A stretch of 64,000 nucleotides of DNA from positions 496,001-560,000 of the forward strand of contig JAUJOT010000002.1 in the NCBI GenBank assembly GCA_030447505.1, written 5' to 3'. This document shows, piece by piece, positions 43,789 to 52,712 of the stretch; within the stretch, counting starts at the first letter, position 1, and the number at the start of each line of letters is the position of its first letter. Source of the DNA: Solirubrobacteraceae bacterium. Its GTDB lineage: Bacteria > Actinomycetota > Thermoleophilia > Solirubrobacterales > Solirubrobacteraceae. Position numbers and translations under genes: made by a program. The notes beneath the pieces were generated by a model. That model saw only the letters and a program-made list of their open reading frames with translations. It made no database searches and had not been told where the DNA came from.

Positions 43789-44816
43789 CCGCGGACCCTA
43801 CCGTTAGCGCGCCGATCACGTCCGACGCCCATCGCCGCGCGCACGTCGGCAAGCGTCTCCGCGGCGATCGCGCGGGCCTTGTCGGCGCCCGCCGCGAGTA
43901 CGTCCTCGAGCCCCTGCTGATCGGGTCGCAGCGCGCGATAGCGCTCCTGCAGCGGCGCGAGCGCCTCGACGACCGCGTCGCCGACGGCGAGCTTCAGGTC
44001 GCCGTAGCCGCGCGCGCTCGCAAGCTCCTGCTCGACGCTCTGCGGTGAGACGACGCGCACCGACGCCAGGATGTCGATCAGGTTCGTCACCCCCGGCTTG
44101 TCGTCGCCGCGGCGCAGCACGGGCGGGTCGTCGGAGTCCGTCACGGCGCGCTTGAACTTGCGCCTGATCGCATCGGGCTCGTCGAGCAGGTAGACCGTGC
44201 CCTGCTCGCTGCCGCCGGTCGTCGACATCTTGCGCTCGGGCTCCTGCAGGTCGCGGACCCGCGCGCCGACCTCGGGGATCCGGTGCTCGGGGATCACCAG
44301 CGTCCCGGCGCCGAAGCGGGTGTTGAAGCGCTCGGCGATGTTGCGCATCAGCTCGAGATGCTCGCGCTGGTCCTCGCCGACGGGCACCTCGTGGGCGCGG
44401 TAGGCGAGCACGTCGGCGGCCTGCAGCACCGGGTACAGCAGCAGGCCGGCGGAGACGAGCTCACGCTGCGCCGCGGACTTGTCGCGGAACTGGTGCATCC
44501 GGTTGAGCTCGCCGAGCGCGGTCACCGACGTCAGCAGCCAGCACAGCTCGCTGTGCTCTGCCACATCTCCCTGGCGAAAGAGGATGCAGCGCTCGGGTTC
44601 CAGGCCGGCGGCGAGCAGGATCGCCGTCGTGTCGTGCACGCGCTCGCGCAGCTGCGCCGGGTCGTACGCAACGGTGGTCGCGTGAAGGTCGACGATGCAG
44701 TAGATCGCCGGCTCGCCGCGCTCCTGCCCGGCGACGTACTGCATGATCGCGCCGATGTAGTTGCCCAGGTGCTTGCGCCCGGTCGGCTGGATGCCGCTGA
44801 AGATGACGCGCGCCAC
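43779..44816 (-). CDS. trpS: Tryptophanyl-tRNA synthetase
   Basis: 345 residues. HIGH-type motif KHLGNYIGA (15-23) with FSGIQPTG before it, GEDQREHLELMRNIAERFN and the KMSKS-type loop KMSTTGG near 196. It charges tRNA-Trp. GTG start with TACCCT 8 nt upstream. The C-terminus (RDRRANGRVRGWV) is slightly longer than usual and overlaps the tiny membrane-protein gene. Confidence 0.97.
   Translation of the reverse strand: MARVIFSGIQPTGRKHLGNYIGAIMQYVAGQERGEPAIYCIVDLHATTVAYDPAQLRERVHDTTAILLAAGLEPERCILFRQGDVAEHSELCWLLTSVTALGELNRMHQFRDKSAAQRELVSAGLLLYPVLQAADVLAYRAHEVPVGEDQREHLELMRNIAERFNTRFGAGTLVIPEHRIPEVGARVRDLQEPERKMSTTGGSEQGTVYLLDEPDAIRRKFKRAVTDSDDPPVLRRGDDKPGVTNLIDILASVRVVSPQSVEQELASARGYGDLKLAVGDAVVEALAPLQERYRALRPDQQGLEDVLAAGADKARAIAAETLADVRAAMGVGRDRRANGRVRGWV
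43795..43800 (-). promoter_or_regulatory. Putative -10 box of the tiny membrane-protein gene
   Basis: TAGGGT on the minus strand, inside the 3' end of trpS, 6 nt before the small gene's ATG. Confidence 0.35.
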
Positions 44817-44824
44817 GGCGGCGG

Positions 44825-44830
44825 AGGGTA
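44825..44830 (-). promoter_or_regulatory. Putative -10 box of trpS
   Basis: TACCCT on the minus strand, 8 nt before the trpS GTG, no ribosome binding site. Confidence 0.45.
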
Positions 44831-44864
44831 CTGCGCCGCCGCAGCCGTGGCCGTCCTGATCCGC

Positions 44865-46124
44865 CTATCCGGTGGCTGCCCGCTTCAGATTGACCCGCCC
44901 GAGACCGGTCTGCGGGTCGCGGCCGGCAGGTGGCAGGTCGTCGACCGCCGCGCCGAGCTTCGTCGCCCACAGCAACGGACCGCCGGTCGGATGGCGTCCG
45001 GCGATCACCGCCGCCACGCCGGCCGCGTGCGGCGTCGCCATCGAGGTGCCCGAGATCGAGTTGTAGGCGCCGTTGTTCCAGGTCGACAGGATGTTCACGC
45101 CGGGCGCGGCGACCTCGACGTCGGCGTTGAACGTCGAGAACGGCGCGCGCTGATCGCGGTTGTCGGTCGCCGCTACCGAGATGACGTCGGGATAGAAGGC
45201 GGGATAGTTCGCCGCCGCCGTGCCGTCGTTTCCGGCCGCCGCGAGGACCAGCGCCCTGCTGCTCACCGCCGCGACGGCGTTTCGCAGCGTCGCGGAGTCG
45301 GCCGTCGTGCCGAGCGACATCGAGATGACCTTCGCTCCGTTCGCGGCGAGGTAGGCGATGCAGTTGGCGATCCCTGCCACGGCGCCCGCGCCGCTGCGGT
45401 CAAGCGCCTTGCAGATCGCCAGCGGCGAGTTGAACGCGACGCCCGCGACGCCGCGCCCGTTGTTGGCGATCGCGCCCGCCGTGCCGGCGACATGGGTTCC
45501 GTGGCCGTTGTCGTCGGCGCAGCGCCCGGCGACGATCGTCGGGTCGGCGAAGAGCGGCAGGGTGATGATCCCGAGGACGTCGATGCCGAAGGAGCGCACG
45601 CCGGCGCAGTTGACGACCTTGCCCGCGAGATCCTCGTGGCGGGCGAGCACGCCGGTGTCGACGATCCCGATCTTCGCGCCGCCCGCGCTCGGGAACGACG
45701 TCGCGCCGAACAGCGCCGACCAGCCTTCCGGCGCGTCGATGTCGGCATCGGGCAGACCGCCGCCCTGGCCGCTGTTGTCGAGCCCGTAGAGCTGGCCGAA
45801 GCCCGCATCGTTGGGGACCCCGGTGGCGCGCGCGATGTAGTTCGGCTCGGCGTAGAGCACCGCTCGCGAGCGGTTCAGCCGGGCGGCGGCGACGGCCGGA
45901 TCACCGGCCACGCGAACGACGCGAGCGCCGACGCCGCGGACGCTGCCGACGGTTTGCAGCACGCCGGCGAGGCGTCCTGCCAGCGAGCGCTGCGCCGGCG
46001 TCGTGCCGGCGGCGTACTTGACGATCAGCGTGTGCGCGTCATATGGCGCGGCGGCCGCCGCGACCGACGAGATGCAGCCCAGGCAGACAAGCGTCGCGAT
46101 GCCGATTGCAACGGCGGATCTCAT
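44865..46124 (-). CDS. Secreted subtilisin-like serine protease (S8 family)
   Basis: 419 residues. Signal peptide 1-25 (VAIGIATLVCLGCISSVA; the Cys residues lack a full lipobox), an inhibitor-I9-like propeptide (about 28-95: TLIVKYAAGTTPAQRSLAG), then the catalytic domain with Asp156 (IVDTGV), His208 (NGHGTHVAG), Asn299 (AAGNDG) and Ser361 (SGTSMATPH). A mature exported protease. The message has a purine-rich AGGGAA before the ATG and TATGGT about 28 nt upstream, unlike the leaderless genes. No sortase or cell-wall anchor. Confidence 0.93.
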   Translation of the reverse strand: MRSAVAIGIATLVCLGCISSVAAAAAPYDAHTLIVKYAAGTTPAQRSLAGRLAGVLQTVGSVRGVGARVVRVAGDPAVAAARLNRSRAVLYAEPNYIARATGVPNDAGFGQLYGLDNSGQGGGLPDADIDAPEGWSALFGATSFPSAGGAKIGIVDTGVLARHEDLAGKVVNCAGVRSFGIDVLGIITLPLFADPTIVAGRCADDNGHGTHVAGTAGAIANNGRGVAGVAFNSPLAICKALDRSGAGAVAGIANCIAYLAANGAKVISMSLGTTADSATLRNAVAAVSSRALVLAAAGNDGTAAANYPAFYPDVISVAATDNRDQRAPFSTFNADVEVAAPGVNILSTWNNGAYNSISGTSMATPHAAGVAAVIAGRHPTGGPLLWATKLGAAVDDLPPAGRDPQTGLGRVNLKRAATG

Positions 46125-46207
46125 TTCCCTTCCCCCTGTCGGTGGTCGCCGACCATACGCCCGTCGTCAGCGCCCCGCAAGACGCAACCGCTGACAGCTC
46201 TTACCGC

Positions 46208-47728
46208 TCAGAGCTCTTGGCGCACGCGCGGGCGCTTGGCGGCGCCGGCCTCGTCCAGCCGCCGCACCGGCGTCGTGTAGGGCGCGTTGCGCGCGATCTG
46301 CGGGTCCTCTTCGGCCTCGGCGACGATCTGCGCGATCGCGTCGGCGAACGCGTCGAGCGTCTCGCGCGTCTCGGTCTCGGTCGGCTCGATCAGCAGCGCC
46401 TCGTCGACGACGAGCGGGAAGTAGACCGTCGGTGGGTGGAAGCCGTGATCGAGCAGGCGCTTGGCGAGGTCCAGCGTGCGGATCCCGAGCTCTTTCTTGA
46501 TCGGCGCGCCGGACAGCACGAACTCGTGCATGCAGCGCTCGCCGAAGGCGAGCGGCAGGCGATCGCCGACCTTCTCGCGCAGCCGCGCGAGCAGGTAGTT
46601 GGCATTCAACACGGACACCTCGGAGACGTCCTGCAGACCCTCGCCGCCGAGCGAGCGGATGTAGGCGTACGTGCGCACGAAGACCCCGTAGTTGCCCTGG
46701 AACCCGCGCAGCCTGCCGATCGACTTCGAATCCCCCCGACCGCCGTCGTCGAGGTCGAACGTCGGGCGCCCGCCGTTCTCGGACTCGCGCCGCACGACCT
46801 GCGGACGCGGCAGGTAGGGCTCGATCCGGTCGCTCACCGCGATCGGGCCGGCGCCCGGGCCGCCGCCGCCGTGCGGCTGGGTGAACGTCTTGTGCAGGTT
46901 GAAGTGGACGATGTCGAAGCCCATGTCGCCGGGCCGCGAGTAACCCATGATCGCGTTGAGGTTCGCGCCGTCGTAGTAGAGCGTCGCCCCGACGCCGTGC
47001 ACGATGTCGGCGATCTGCTCGATGTTCGGATCGAAGATCCCGAGCGTGCTCGGGTTCGTCAGCATGAGGCACGCGACGCTCTCGTCGGCCTTCGCACGCA
47101 GGTCGTCGACGTCGACGCCGCCGGCGCGATCCAGGGCGACCTTCACGAGCTCGTAGCCCGCCATCGTCACGGTTGCGGGGTTCGTGCCGTGCGACGAGTC
47201 GGGCGCGAGCACCTTCGTGCGCTGCTCGCCGCGATCGCCGTGGTAGGCGCGCGTCAGCAGCACGCCGGCGAGCTCGCCGTGCGAGCCGGCCGACGGCTGC
47301 AGCGAGACGTGCGGCAGGCCCGCGATCTCGGCCAGCGACTGCTGCAGGTCGAACATCAGCTCGAGCGCGCCCTGCGCGCGGCGCGGGTCCTGGAGGGGGT
47401 GCAGCCGTGCATGGCCGGGCAGCGCCGCGACGCGCTCGTGCAGGCGCGGGTTGTGCTTCATCGTGCACGAGCCGAGCGGATAGAAGCCCGAGTCGAGGTC
47501 GAAGTTGCGCTTGGAGAGGTTGACGTAGTGGCGCACGATCTCGGGCTCGCCGACCTCGGGAAGGCGCGGCGGCTGCGCGCGGCGCTGCGCCTCGGGGATC
47601 AGGCCGTCGACCTGCGGCACGTCGAGGTCGGGCGCGCGGAACGCGCGCCGCCCGGGCGCGCCCTTCTCGAAGATCGTCGTCGCGCGCTCGCGCTGCTGGC
47701 TGGTCTGCGCGCCGTCGGACGTGCTCAC
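46208..47728 (-). CDS. gcvPB: Glycine dehydrogenase (decarboxylating) subunit 2
   Basis: 506 residues. PLP-binding block FDIVHFNLHKTFTQPHGGGG with the Schiff-base Lys near 277; also SKRNFDLDSGFYPLGSCTMK and LQPSAGSHGELAG, typical of the split P-protein. With GcvPA it decarboxylates glycine and passes the aminomethyl group to GcvH. GTG start overlaps the gcvPA stop (GTGA); last gene of the gcv operon. Confidence 0.97.
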   Translation of the reverse strand: MSTSDGAQTSQQRERATTIFEKGAPGRRAFRAPDLDVPQVDGLIPEAQRRAQPPRLPEVGEPEIVRHYVNLSKRNFDLDSGFYPLGSCTMKHNPRLHERVAALPGHARLHPLQDPRRAQGALELMFDLQQSLAEIAGLPHVSLQPSAGSHGELAGVLLTRAYHGDRGEQRTKVLAPDSSHGTNPATVTMAGYELVKVALDRAGGVDVDDLRAKADESVACLMLTNPSTLGIFDPNIEQIADIVHGVGATLYYDGANLNAIMGYSRPGDMGFDIVHFNLHKTFTQPHGGGGPGAGPIAVSDRIEPYLPRPQVVRRESENGGRPTFDLDDGGRGDSKSIGRLRGFQGNYGVFVRTYAYIRSLGGEGLQDVSEVSVLNANYLLARLREKVGDRLPLAFGERCMHEFVLSGAPIKKELGIRTLDLAKRLLDHGFHPPTVYFPLVVDEALLIEPTETETRETLDAFADAIAQIVAEAEEDPQIARNAPYTTPVRRLDEAGAAKRPRVRQEL

Positions 47729-49107
47729 ACCGCCACCTCCGCGGCCGCGCCGGCGCGCTCGGCCGCGACGGCCGCGCCGAGCACGTCCGCGAGCCGGTCG
47801 ATGTCTGCTCGCGAGCGCTGCTCGGTGATCGCCACGAGCAGCCCGTCTGCGTACTCGTCGTAGGAGCGCCCGAGGGCGTAGCCGGCGTTGACGCCGGCTG
47901 CCGCGCAGCGTTCGAGCACGCGGTCGACGTCGGCGTCCAGGCGCAGCGCGAACTCGCGAACGACGGGGCGGTCGTGCAGCTTGCCGACGCCGTCCAGCGC
48001 CGCCAGCGTCTCGCGCGCGTAGTGCGCGCGCTGCAGCATGAGCTCGCCGAGCTCGACGATCCCGCGCCGCCCGAGCCAGCTGAGGTAGACGACGCCGGCG
48101 AGCGCGTTGAGCGCCTGCGACGTGCAGATGTTCGAGGTCGCCCGCTCTCGGCGGATGTGCTGCTCGCGCGTCTGCAGCGTGAGCACGAAGCCGCGGCGGC
48201 CGTCGACGTCCGTCGTCTCGCCCGCGATCCGGCCCGGCATCGAGCGGATGTGCTTCTCGGTCGCGGCGAAGAACCCGAACGACGGGCCGCCGAAGTCCAG
48301 CCGGTTGCCGAGCGACTGGCCCTCGCCGACGCAGACGTCGACGCCCTGGTTGCCGGGCGCCTCGAGCACGCCGAGCGTGAGCGGGTCGGCGGCGCAGACC
48401 GTGACAGCGCCGTGCTCGCGCGCGGCGTCGGCGATCGCCTGCACGTCCTCGAGCGCGCCGAGGAAGTTGGGCTGCTGGACGATCACCGCGCTGACGTCGT
48501 CCGACAGCGCGTCGTGCAGCGCATCGAGGTCGGTGACGCCGTCGTCGAGGCCGATCTCGACGACCTCCGTGCCGTAGCCGACGGCGAGCGTCTCGAGCGT
48601 CGCCCGGCTGTGCGGGTGCACGCCGCGCCCGACGAGCACGCGCGGGCGCCCGTTGACGAGCTTCGCGAGGTACGCGGCGGCCGCGACGGCGCTCGGGCCC
48701 TCGTACAGCGAGGCATTCGAGACCGGCAGCCCGGTCAGCTCGGAGATCGCCGTCTGGTACTCGAACATCACCTGCAGCCCGCCCTGGCTGACCTCCGGCT
48801 GGTAGGGCGTGTACGGCGTCAGGAACTCCGAGCGCGACATGAGCATGTCGATGATCGACGGGACGTAGTGGTCGTACATCCCGGCGCCGAGGAAGGTGAT
48901 CTCGTCCTCGGCCGACACGTTGCGCTGCGCGAGCCGCCGCAGCTCGGCGTAGACGGCCTGCTCGGGCTCGCCCGGCGGCAGGTCGATCGGCCGGTCCAGG
49001 CGCACGCCGGCGGGGATCGCGTCGAAGAGCTCCTCGATCGAACCGACGCCGATCGCGTCGAGCATGATCGCGAGATCCTCGGCGGTGACTGCGGTGTAGC
49101 CGGCCAT
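47725..49107 (-). CDS. gcvPA: Glycine dehydrogenase (decarboxylating) subunit 1
   Basis: 460 residues, N-terminal half of the P-protein. Blocks: FLGAGMYDHYVPSIIDMLMS near 72-91, TPYTPYQPEVSQGGLQVMFE, NASLYEGPSAVAAAA and GQSLGNRLDFGGPSFGFFA. It lacks the PLP lysine, which is in subunit 2. Starts 3 nt after gcvH. The split gcvPA/gcvPB form is usual in many Gram-positive and archaeal genomes. Confidence 0.97.
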   Translation of the reverse strand: MAGYTAVTAEDLAIMLDAIGVGSIEELFDAIPAGVRLDRPIDLPPGEPEQAVYAELRRLAQRNVSAEDEITFLGAGMYDHYVPSIIDMLMSRSEFLTPYTPYQPEVSQGGLQVMFEYQTAISELTGLPVSNASLYEGPSAVAAAAYLAKLVNGRPRVLVGRGVHPHSRATLETLAVGYGTEVVEIGLDDGVTDLDALHDALSDDVSAVIVQQPNFLGALEDVQAIADAAREHGAVTVCAADPLTLGVLEAPGNQGVDVCVGEGQSLGNRLDFGGPSFGFFAATEKHIRSMPGRIAGETTDVDGRRGFVLTLQTREQHIRRERATSNICTSQALNALAGVVYLSWLGRRGIVELGELMLQRAHYARETLAALDGVGKLHDRPVVREFALRLDADVDRVLERCAAAGVNAGYALGRSYDEYADGLLVAITEQRSRADIDRLADVLGAAVAAERAGAAAEVAV

Positions 49108-49110
49108 CGC

Positions 49111-49503
49111 TCAGAGCGTCCCCACGTAGGCGTCGCTGTCCATCAGGCCGTCGGCCTCGGCGGGATCGGCGAGCTTCACGCGGACCATCCAGCCGGCTCC
49201 GTAGGGATCGTCGTTGATCGCCTCGGGCGCGTCGGCGAGCGCCGTGTTGACCTCGACGATCTCGCCCGTCAGCGGCGCGATGACATCCGACACGGCCTTG
49301 ACGGACTCGACCTCGGCGTAGAACTCGCCCGCCGTCACCGACGATCCGACGTCGGGCGGGTCGAAGAAGACGACCTCGCCGAGCGCGTCCTGCGCGAACC
49401 ACGTGATCCCGAAGGTCGCGACGCCGGGCTGGGCGGGATCGAGTCGCGCCCAGTCGTGGTCGGGGTGGTACAGCAGGTCGTCGGGGTAGCTCGGGTCAGC
49501 CAT
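49111..49503 (-). CDS. gcvH: Glycine cleavage system H protein
   Basis: 130 residues. The lipoyl lysine is Lys69 in FYAEVESVKAVSDVIAP; HDWARLDPAQPGVATFGIT and EVVFFDPPDVGSSV are standard. Its lipoyl arm carries the aminomethyl group between P and T proteins. The ATG lies inside the last 8 bases of gcvT, so translation is coupled. Confidence 0.97.
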   Translation of the reverse strand: MADPSYPDDLLYHPDHDWARLDPAQPGVATFGITWFAQDALGEVVFFDPPDVGSSVTAGEFYAEVESVKAVSDVIAPLTGEIVEVNTALADAPEAINDDPYGAGWMVRVKLADPAEADGLMDSDAYVGTL

Positions 49504-50584
49504 CGGTCTCCCTGCTCTCCCTGCGGTAGAGGGGCCGGGAAGCGACGACGGCCGAACGCAGCCTGCCGCGCACGTCGATCTCGAACGTCTCGCCGACGAC
49601 GGCGCGCTCGCTCGGCAGGTAGGCCATGCCGATGCCGACGCCGAGGCTCGGCGACATCGTGCCGCTCGTGACCTCGCCACCGCCGACGACGGGGTTGCCC
49701 TGGCGCGCGATGCCGGGACCGTCGATCCTGAAGGCGACGAGCTTCTCGGCGGTTCCGTCGGCGCGCGCGGCGCCGACCGCGAGCGAGCCGATGAATCGCG
49801 TCTCCTCGGCGCAGGCCCAGCCGAGGCCGGCCTCGATCGGGTTGCGGTCGGGCGACAGCTCGTTCCCGTAGAGGGGGTAGCCGACCTCGAGGCGCAGCGT
49901 GTCGCGCGCCGCCAGGCCGCAGGGCACCGCGCCGCGGCGCAGCAGCTCGTCCCAGATCGCGGGCGCGTCGTCGGGATCGAGCAGCAGCTCGACGCCGTCC
50001 TCGCCGGTGTAGCCGGTCGCGCAGACCAGTGCCTCGCAGCCGAGGACGATCCGCGGGCCCGCCTGCATGCGCGCGGGCAGCGGCCTGTCGGCGATCGCCT
50101 GCACGAGCTCGCGCGCCAGCGGTCCCTGTACCGCGAGCATCACGTAGCGCCCGGCGGCGTCATCGACCCTGACGGCGAAGCCGCCGGCGTGGCTGCGCAG
50201 CCATTCGAGGTCGCGCTCGTGGTTCGAGGCGTTCGTGACCGTCAGAAAGCGGTCTGCCGCGAGGCGGTAGGTGAAGACGTCGTCGAGCACGCCGCCGTCC
50301 TCGTTGCAGATCAGCGCGTACTGCGCGCCGCCGACCGCCATCCGCCCGACGTCGTTGCTGTGGACGTGCTGCAGAAACGGCTCGGCGTCGGCGCCGCAGA
50401 TCTCGACCTCGCCCATGTGCGAGACGTCGAAGACGCCGACGGCGTTGCGCACCGCCTCGTGCTCGGCACGGATGCCCTCGGCGTAGTGGACCGGCATCTC
50501 CCAGCCCTCGAACGGCACGAGCCTGGCGTTCGCGTCGAGGTGCGCTGCGAAGAGGGGCGTGCGCCTGAGGGTGGGCGTGGTCAC
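49496..50584 (-). CDS. gcvT: Glycine cleavage system T protein (aminomethyltransferase)
   Basis: 362 residues. Folate-binding blocks FEGWEMPVHYAEGIRAEHEA, VFDVSHMGEVEI, CATGYTGEDGVELLL and LGWACAEETRFIG; C-terminal barrel with VTSGTMSPSLGVGIGMAYLP. It moves the methylene unit to tetrahydrofolate and releases ammonia. First gene of the operon. GTG start with TAGCCT 7 nt upstream. No glycine riboswitch fits the short leader. Confidence 0.96.
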   Translation of the reverse strand: MTTPTLRRTPLFAAHLDANARLVPFEGWEMPVHYAEGIRAEHEAVRNAVGVFDVSHMGEVEICGADAEPFLQHVHSNDVGRMAVGGAQYALICNEDGGVLDDVFTYRLAADRFLTVTNASNHERDLEWLRSHAGGFAVRVDDAAGRYVMLAVQGPLARELVQAIADRPLPARMQAGPRIVLGCEALVCATGYTGEDGVELLLDPDDAPAIWDELLRRGAVPCGLAARDTLRLEVGYPLYGNELSPDRNPIEAGLGWACAEETRFIGSLAVGAARADGTAEKLVAFRIDGPGIARQGNPVVGGGEVTSGTMSPSLGVGIGMAYLPSERAVVGETFEIDVRGRLRSAVVASRPLYRRESRETDG

Positions 50585-50591
50585 GCTGCCG

Positions 50592-50597
50592 AGGCTA
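50592..50597 (-). promoter_or_regulatory. Putative -10 box of the gcv operon
   Basis: TAGCCT on the minus strand, 7 nt before the gcvT GTG; no ribosome binding site. Confidence 0.45.
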
Positions 50598-50661
50598 GCG
50601 GAGCGCTCGGCGATCTCGGACGGCGAGAGAGCTCGAAGTTCCGCCAGCTCCGATCGGGTCG

Positions 50662-50667
50662 TACAGT
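50662..50667 (+). promoter_or_regulatory. Putative -10 box of the DUF2510/DUF4870 gene
   Basis: TACAGT, 6 nt before the ATG. The same hexamer and spacing precede the GH10 xylanase ATG at 58746. Confidence 0.5.
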
Positions 50668-50673
50668 GCAGCG

Positions 50674-51156
50674 ATGCACGCTTCGGGCGCGCCCGCCCCG
50701 TCGGCCGGCCCCGGCTGGTATCCCGATCCTGCCGGCTCGGGGAGCCATCGCTACTGGGACGGCACGCGCTGGACGGATGCCCTCTCCTCCGCGATTGCGC
50801 CCGCCGGGCCGAACGCCGCCCGCGACGACTCGCGCAACTTCGCGCTCGCTGCACACCTGTCCGCGCCGCTCAGCCTCTTCGTCGGCTTTCCGTTCCTCGG
50901 CCCGCTCGTGATCTATCTCGTCAAGAAGGATGACCCGTTCGTGCGCGCGCACGCCGCCGAGGCACTGAACTTCACCCTCTCGATCATGCTCGGGATCGCG
51001 ACCTTCGTGCTGATCTTCTTCATCGGCGGCCTCTTGCTGATCCCGCTGCTGATCGCGCTCGGGGTCGCGTGGATCGTCTTCGTCGGCATCGCCGCCGTGA
51101 AGGCCGGCGAGGGCGCCGCGTACCGTTACCCGCTGACGATCCGCTTCGTGAGGTAG
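50674..51156 (+). CDS. DUF2510 + DUF4870 membrane protein
   Basis: 160 residues. The DUF2510 motif PGWYPDPAGSGSHRYWDG lies at 13-30, followed by TRWTDAL. Then DUF4870: FALAAHLSAPLSLFVGFPFL, GPLVIYLVKKDDPFVRAHA, EALNFTLSI and three membrane spans. DUF2510 is an actinobacterial membrane-proximal domain of unknown role. Stands alone, convergent with the ftsZ cluster; the stop codon is the first base of the terminator hairpin. Confidence 0.88.
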   Translation: MHASGAPAPSAGPGWYPDPAGSGSHRYWDGTRWTDALSSAIAPAGPNAARDDSRNFALAAHLSAPLSLFVGFPFLGPLVIYLVKKDDPFVRAHAAEALNFTLSIMLGIATFVLIFFIGGLLLIPLLIALGVAWIVFVGIAAVKAGEGAAYRYPLTIRFVR

Positions 51157-51190
51157 TGGTCGTCCCGCGTACTCACGGGGGCGACCACTA
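51154..51190. terminator. Bidirectional terminator hairpin
   Basis: TAGTGGTCG (51154-51162) pairs with CGACCACTA (51182-51190), extended by CCCG/CGGG. It begins at the stop codon of the DUF4870 gene and lies between convergent transcripts, so it can serve both. No T tract. Confidence 0.55.
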
Positions 51191-51234
51191 GGGCCGGCAA
51201 CGCCGGCGCCGCCCGAGCCGCGGCCGCGGGCCCG

Positions 51235-51405
51235 TTACTCGTCGTCGTCGCCGACGAACAGGTCGGCGTCCTCGACGTCGGTGTCCAGCGGGTCGGAGTC
51301 GGGCTCGATCATCTCGGGATCGTCGGGCGGGTTGGACGACTGCGCCTCACCGAGGCTCGCCGCGCCGAAGCCCTCCTCGTCGGGGCGTGATGCTGAGGTT
51401 TCCAT
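51235..51405 (-). CDS. Small acidic protein downstream of ftsZ, 56 residues
   Basis: Starts METSASRPDEEGFGAASLGE and ends with an Asp/Glu-rich tail (DPEMIEPDSDPLDTDVED, then ADLFVGDDDE). Net charge is strongly negative and no membrane span is present; probably disordered. It follows ftsZ by 37 nt in the same direction and precedes the terminator at 51154-51190, so it is the last gene of that transcript. ATG 51405 fits; no clear ribosome binding site. Not recognised. Confidence 0.55.
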   Translation of the reverse strand: METSASRPDEEGFGAASLGEAQSSNPPDDPEMIEPDSDPLDTDVEDADLFVGDDDE

Positions 51406-51442
51406 GCGCCGCCGGTACCCGGCGCAGCGCGCCGCCAAGCGG

Positions 51443-52531
51443 CTATCGCAGGAACGGCGGGATCTCGATCTCGTCGTCGGGGATCTCCAGCGAGGAGCGC
51501 TGGCGATCGTCGATGCGCGGGTTGCGATCCATCCGGCGAGCGCTCTGGCGCGTCTCCTCGCGAGCCGTGCGCGGGCGCGCGCGCCCGTGATCGAAGCCGG
51601 TCGCGATGACGGTCACGCGGACCTCGTCGCCCTGCCCCTCGTCGATCACCGCGCCGAAGATGATGTTCGCGTTCGGGGCCGCCGCCTCGCGCACGATCTC
51701 GGCGGCCTCGTTGACCTCGAACAGGCCGAGGTCCTTGCCGCCGGTCATGTTCAGCAGGATGCCCGTCGCACCCTCGACGTCCTCCTCGATGAGCGGGCTC
51801 GAGATCGCGATCCGGGCGGCCTCGGCGGCGCGGTTCTCGCCGTTGGAGGTGCCGATCCCCATCAGCGCCGAGCCGGCCTCCTGCATGATCGTGCGGACGT
51901 CCGCGAAGTCGAGGTTGATCAGGCCCGGGATCGTGATCAGGTCGGTGATGCCCTGGACGCCCTGGCGCAGGACGTTGTCGGCCTCGCGGAAGGCGTCGAG
52001 CATCGTCGTGCGGCGCTCGACGACGGAGAGCAGCTTCTCGTTGGGGATCACGATCAGCGTGTCGACGACCTCGCGCAGGCGGTCGATGCCCTCCTCCGCC
52101 TGCCGGGTGCGCTGGCTGCCCTCGAACTCGAACGGCTTCGTCACCACGCCGACGGTGAGCGCGCCGATCTCGTTCTTCGCGATCTCCGCGATCACCGGTG
52201 CGGCGCCGGTGCCCGTGCCGCCGCCCTCGCCCGCGGTGACGAAGACCATGTCGGCGCCCTTGAGCGCCTCCTTTATGTCATCGCGCGATTCGGCCGCGGC
52301 GCCGAAGCCGACGTCCGGGTTGGCGCCGGCGCCGAGTCCCTTCGTCAGGTCGTGCCCGATGTTGAGCTTGATGTCGGCGTCGGTCATCTGCAGGGCCTGC
52401 GCGTCGGTGTTGGCCGAGATGAACTCCACGCCACGCAGCCCGGCGTCGACCATGCGGTTGACGGCGTTCGTGCCGCCGCCGCCAACGCCGACGACCTTGA
52501 TGACCGCGAGATAGCTGCTGCTGGATTCCAT
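51443..52531 (-). CDS. ftsZ: Cell division protein FtsZ
   Basis: 362 residues. [16 protein letters not shown] (13-28), the tubulin signature GGGTGTG at 103-109, T7 synergy loop [20 protein letters not shown], and a short linker ending with the partner-binding peptide [11 protein letters not shown]. It forms the division ring. The linker (about 30 residues, Arg-rich) is short. It has its own consensus promoter at 52599-52628. No ftsA, as usual in actinobacteria. Confidence 0.98.
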   Translation of the reverse strand: MESSSSYLAVIKVVGVGGGGTNAVNRMVDAGLRGVEFISANTDAQALQMTDADIKLNIGHDLTKGLGAGANPDVGFGAAAESRDDIKEALKGADMVFVTAGEGGGTGTGAAPVIAEIAKNEIGALTVGVVTKPFEFEGSQRTRQAEEGIDRLREVVDTLIVIPNEKLLSVVERRTTMLDAFREADNVLRQGVQGITDLITIPGLINLDFADVRTIMQEAGSALMGIGTSNGENRAAEAARIAISSPLIEEDVEGATGILLNMTGGKDLGLFEVNEAAEIVREAAAPNANIIFGAVIDEGQGDEVRVTVIATGFDHGRARPRTAREETRQSARRMDRNPRIDDRQRSSLEIPDDEIEIPPFLR

Positions 52532-52598
52532 GAGGACGCGTCCGACCCTTGAGTTAGCGTTGAGAGATTTTGGTCTCCGGCCCGAGCCTGCTCAAACC

Positions 52599-52628
52599 AC
52601 AGTAAGCACGGGCGCGAAGCGATGTCAA
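52599..52628 (-). promoter_or_regulatory. Consensus promoter of ftsZ
   Basis: TTGACA (52623-52628) - 18 nt - TACTGT (52599-52604) on the minus strand, a near-consensus vegetative sigma promoter. Predicted start near 52592 leaves a leader of about 60 nt. One of only two good -35 boxes found in the window. Confidence 0.75.
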
Positions 52629-52712
52629 CGCGAAGTCTACCCGCGCAAGAATGATTGCAGATCCCGGGAGTCTCGACCTGTGCAGGAGAATCGTGCTTCT
52701 GACACAGTCACC

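Noticed and set aside
46208-49402. A single 3.2-kb minus-strand open frame across gcvPB, gcvPA and gcvH
   Set aside because: Only the gcvPB part carries family motifs; the rest is an out-of-frame shadow in GC-rich DNA of the real gcvPA and gcvH frames.
50585-50673. Glycine riboswitch upstream of gcvT
   Set aside because: Only 89 bp to the divergent gene, no glycine-aptamer-like conserved elements, and the -10 box is 7 nt before the start codon.
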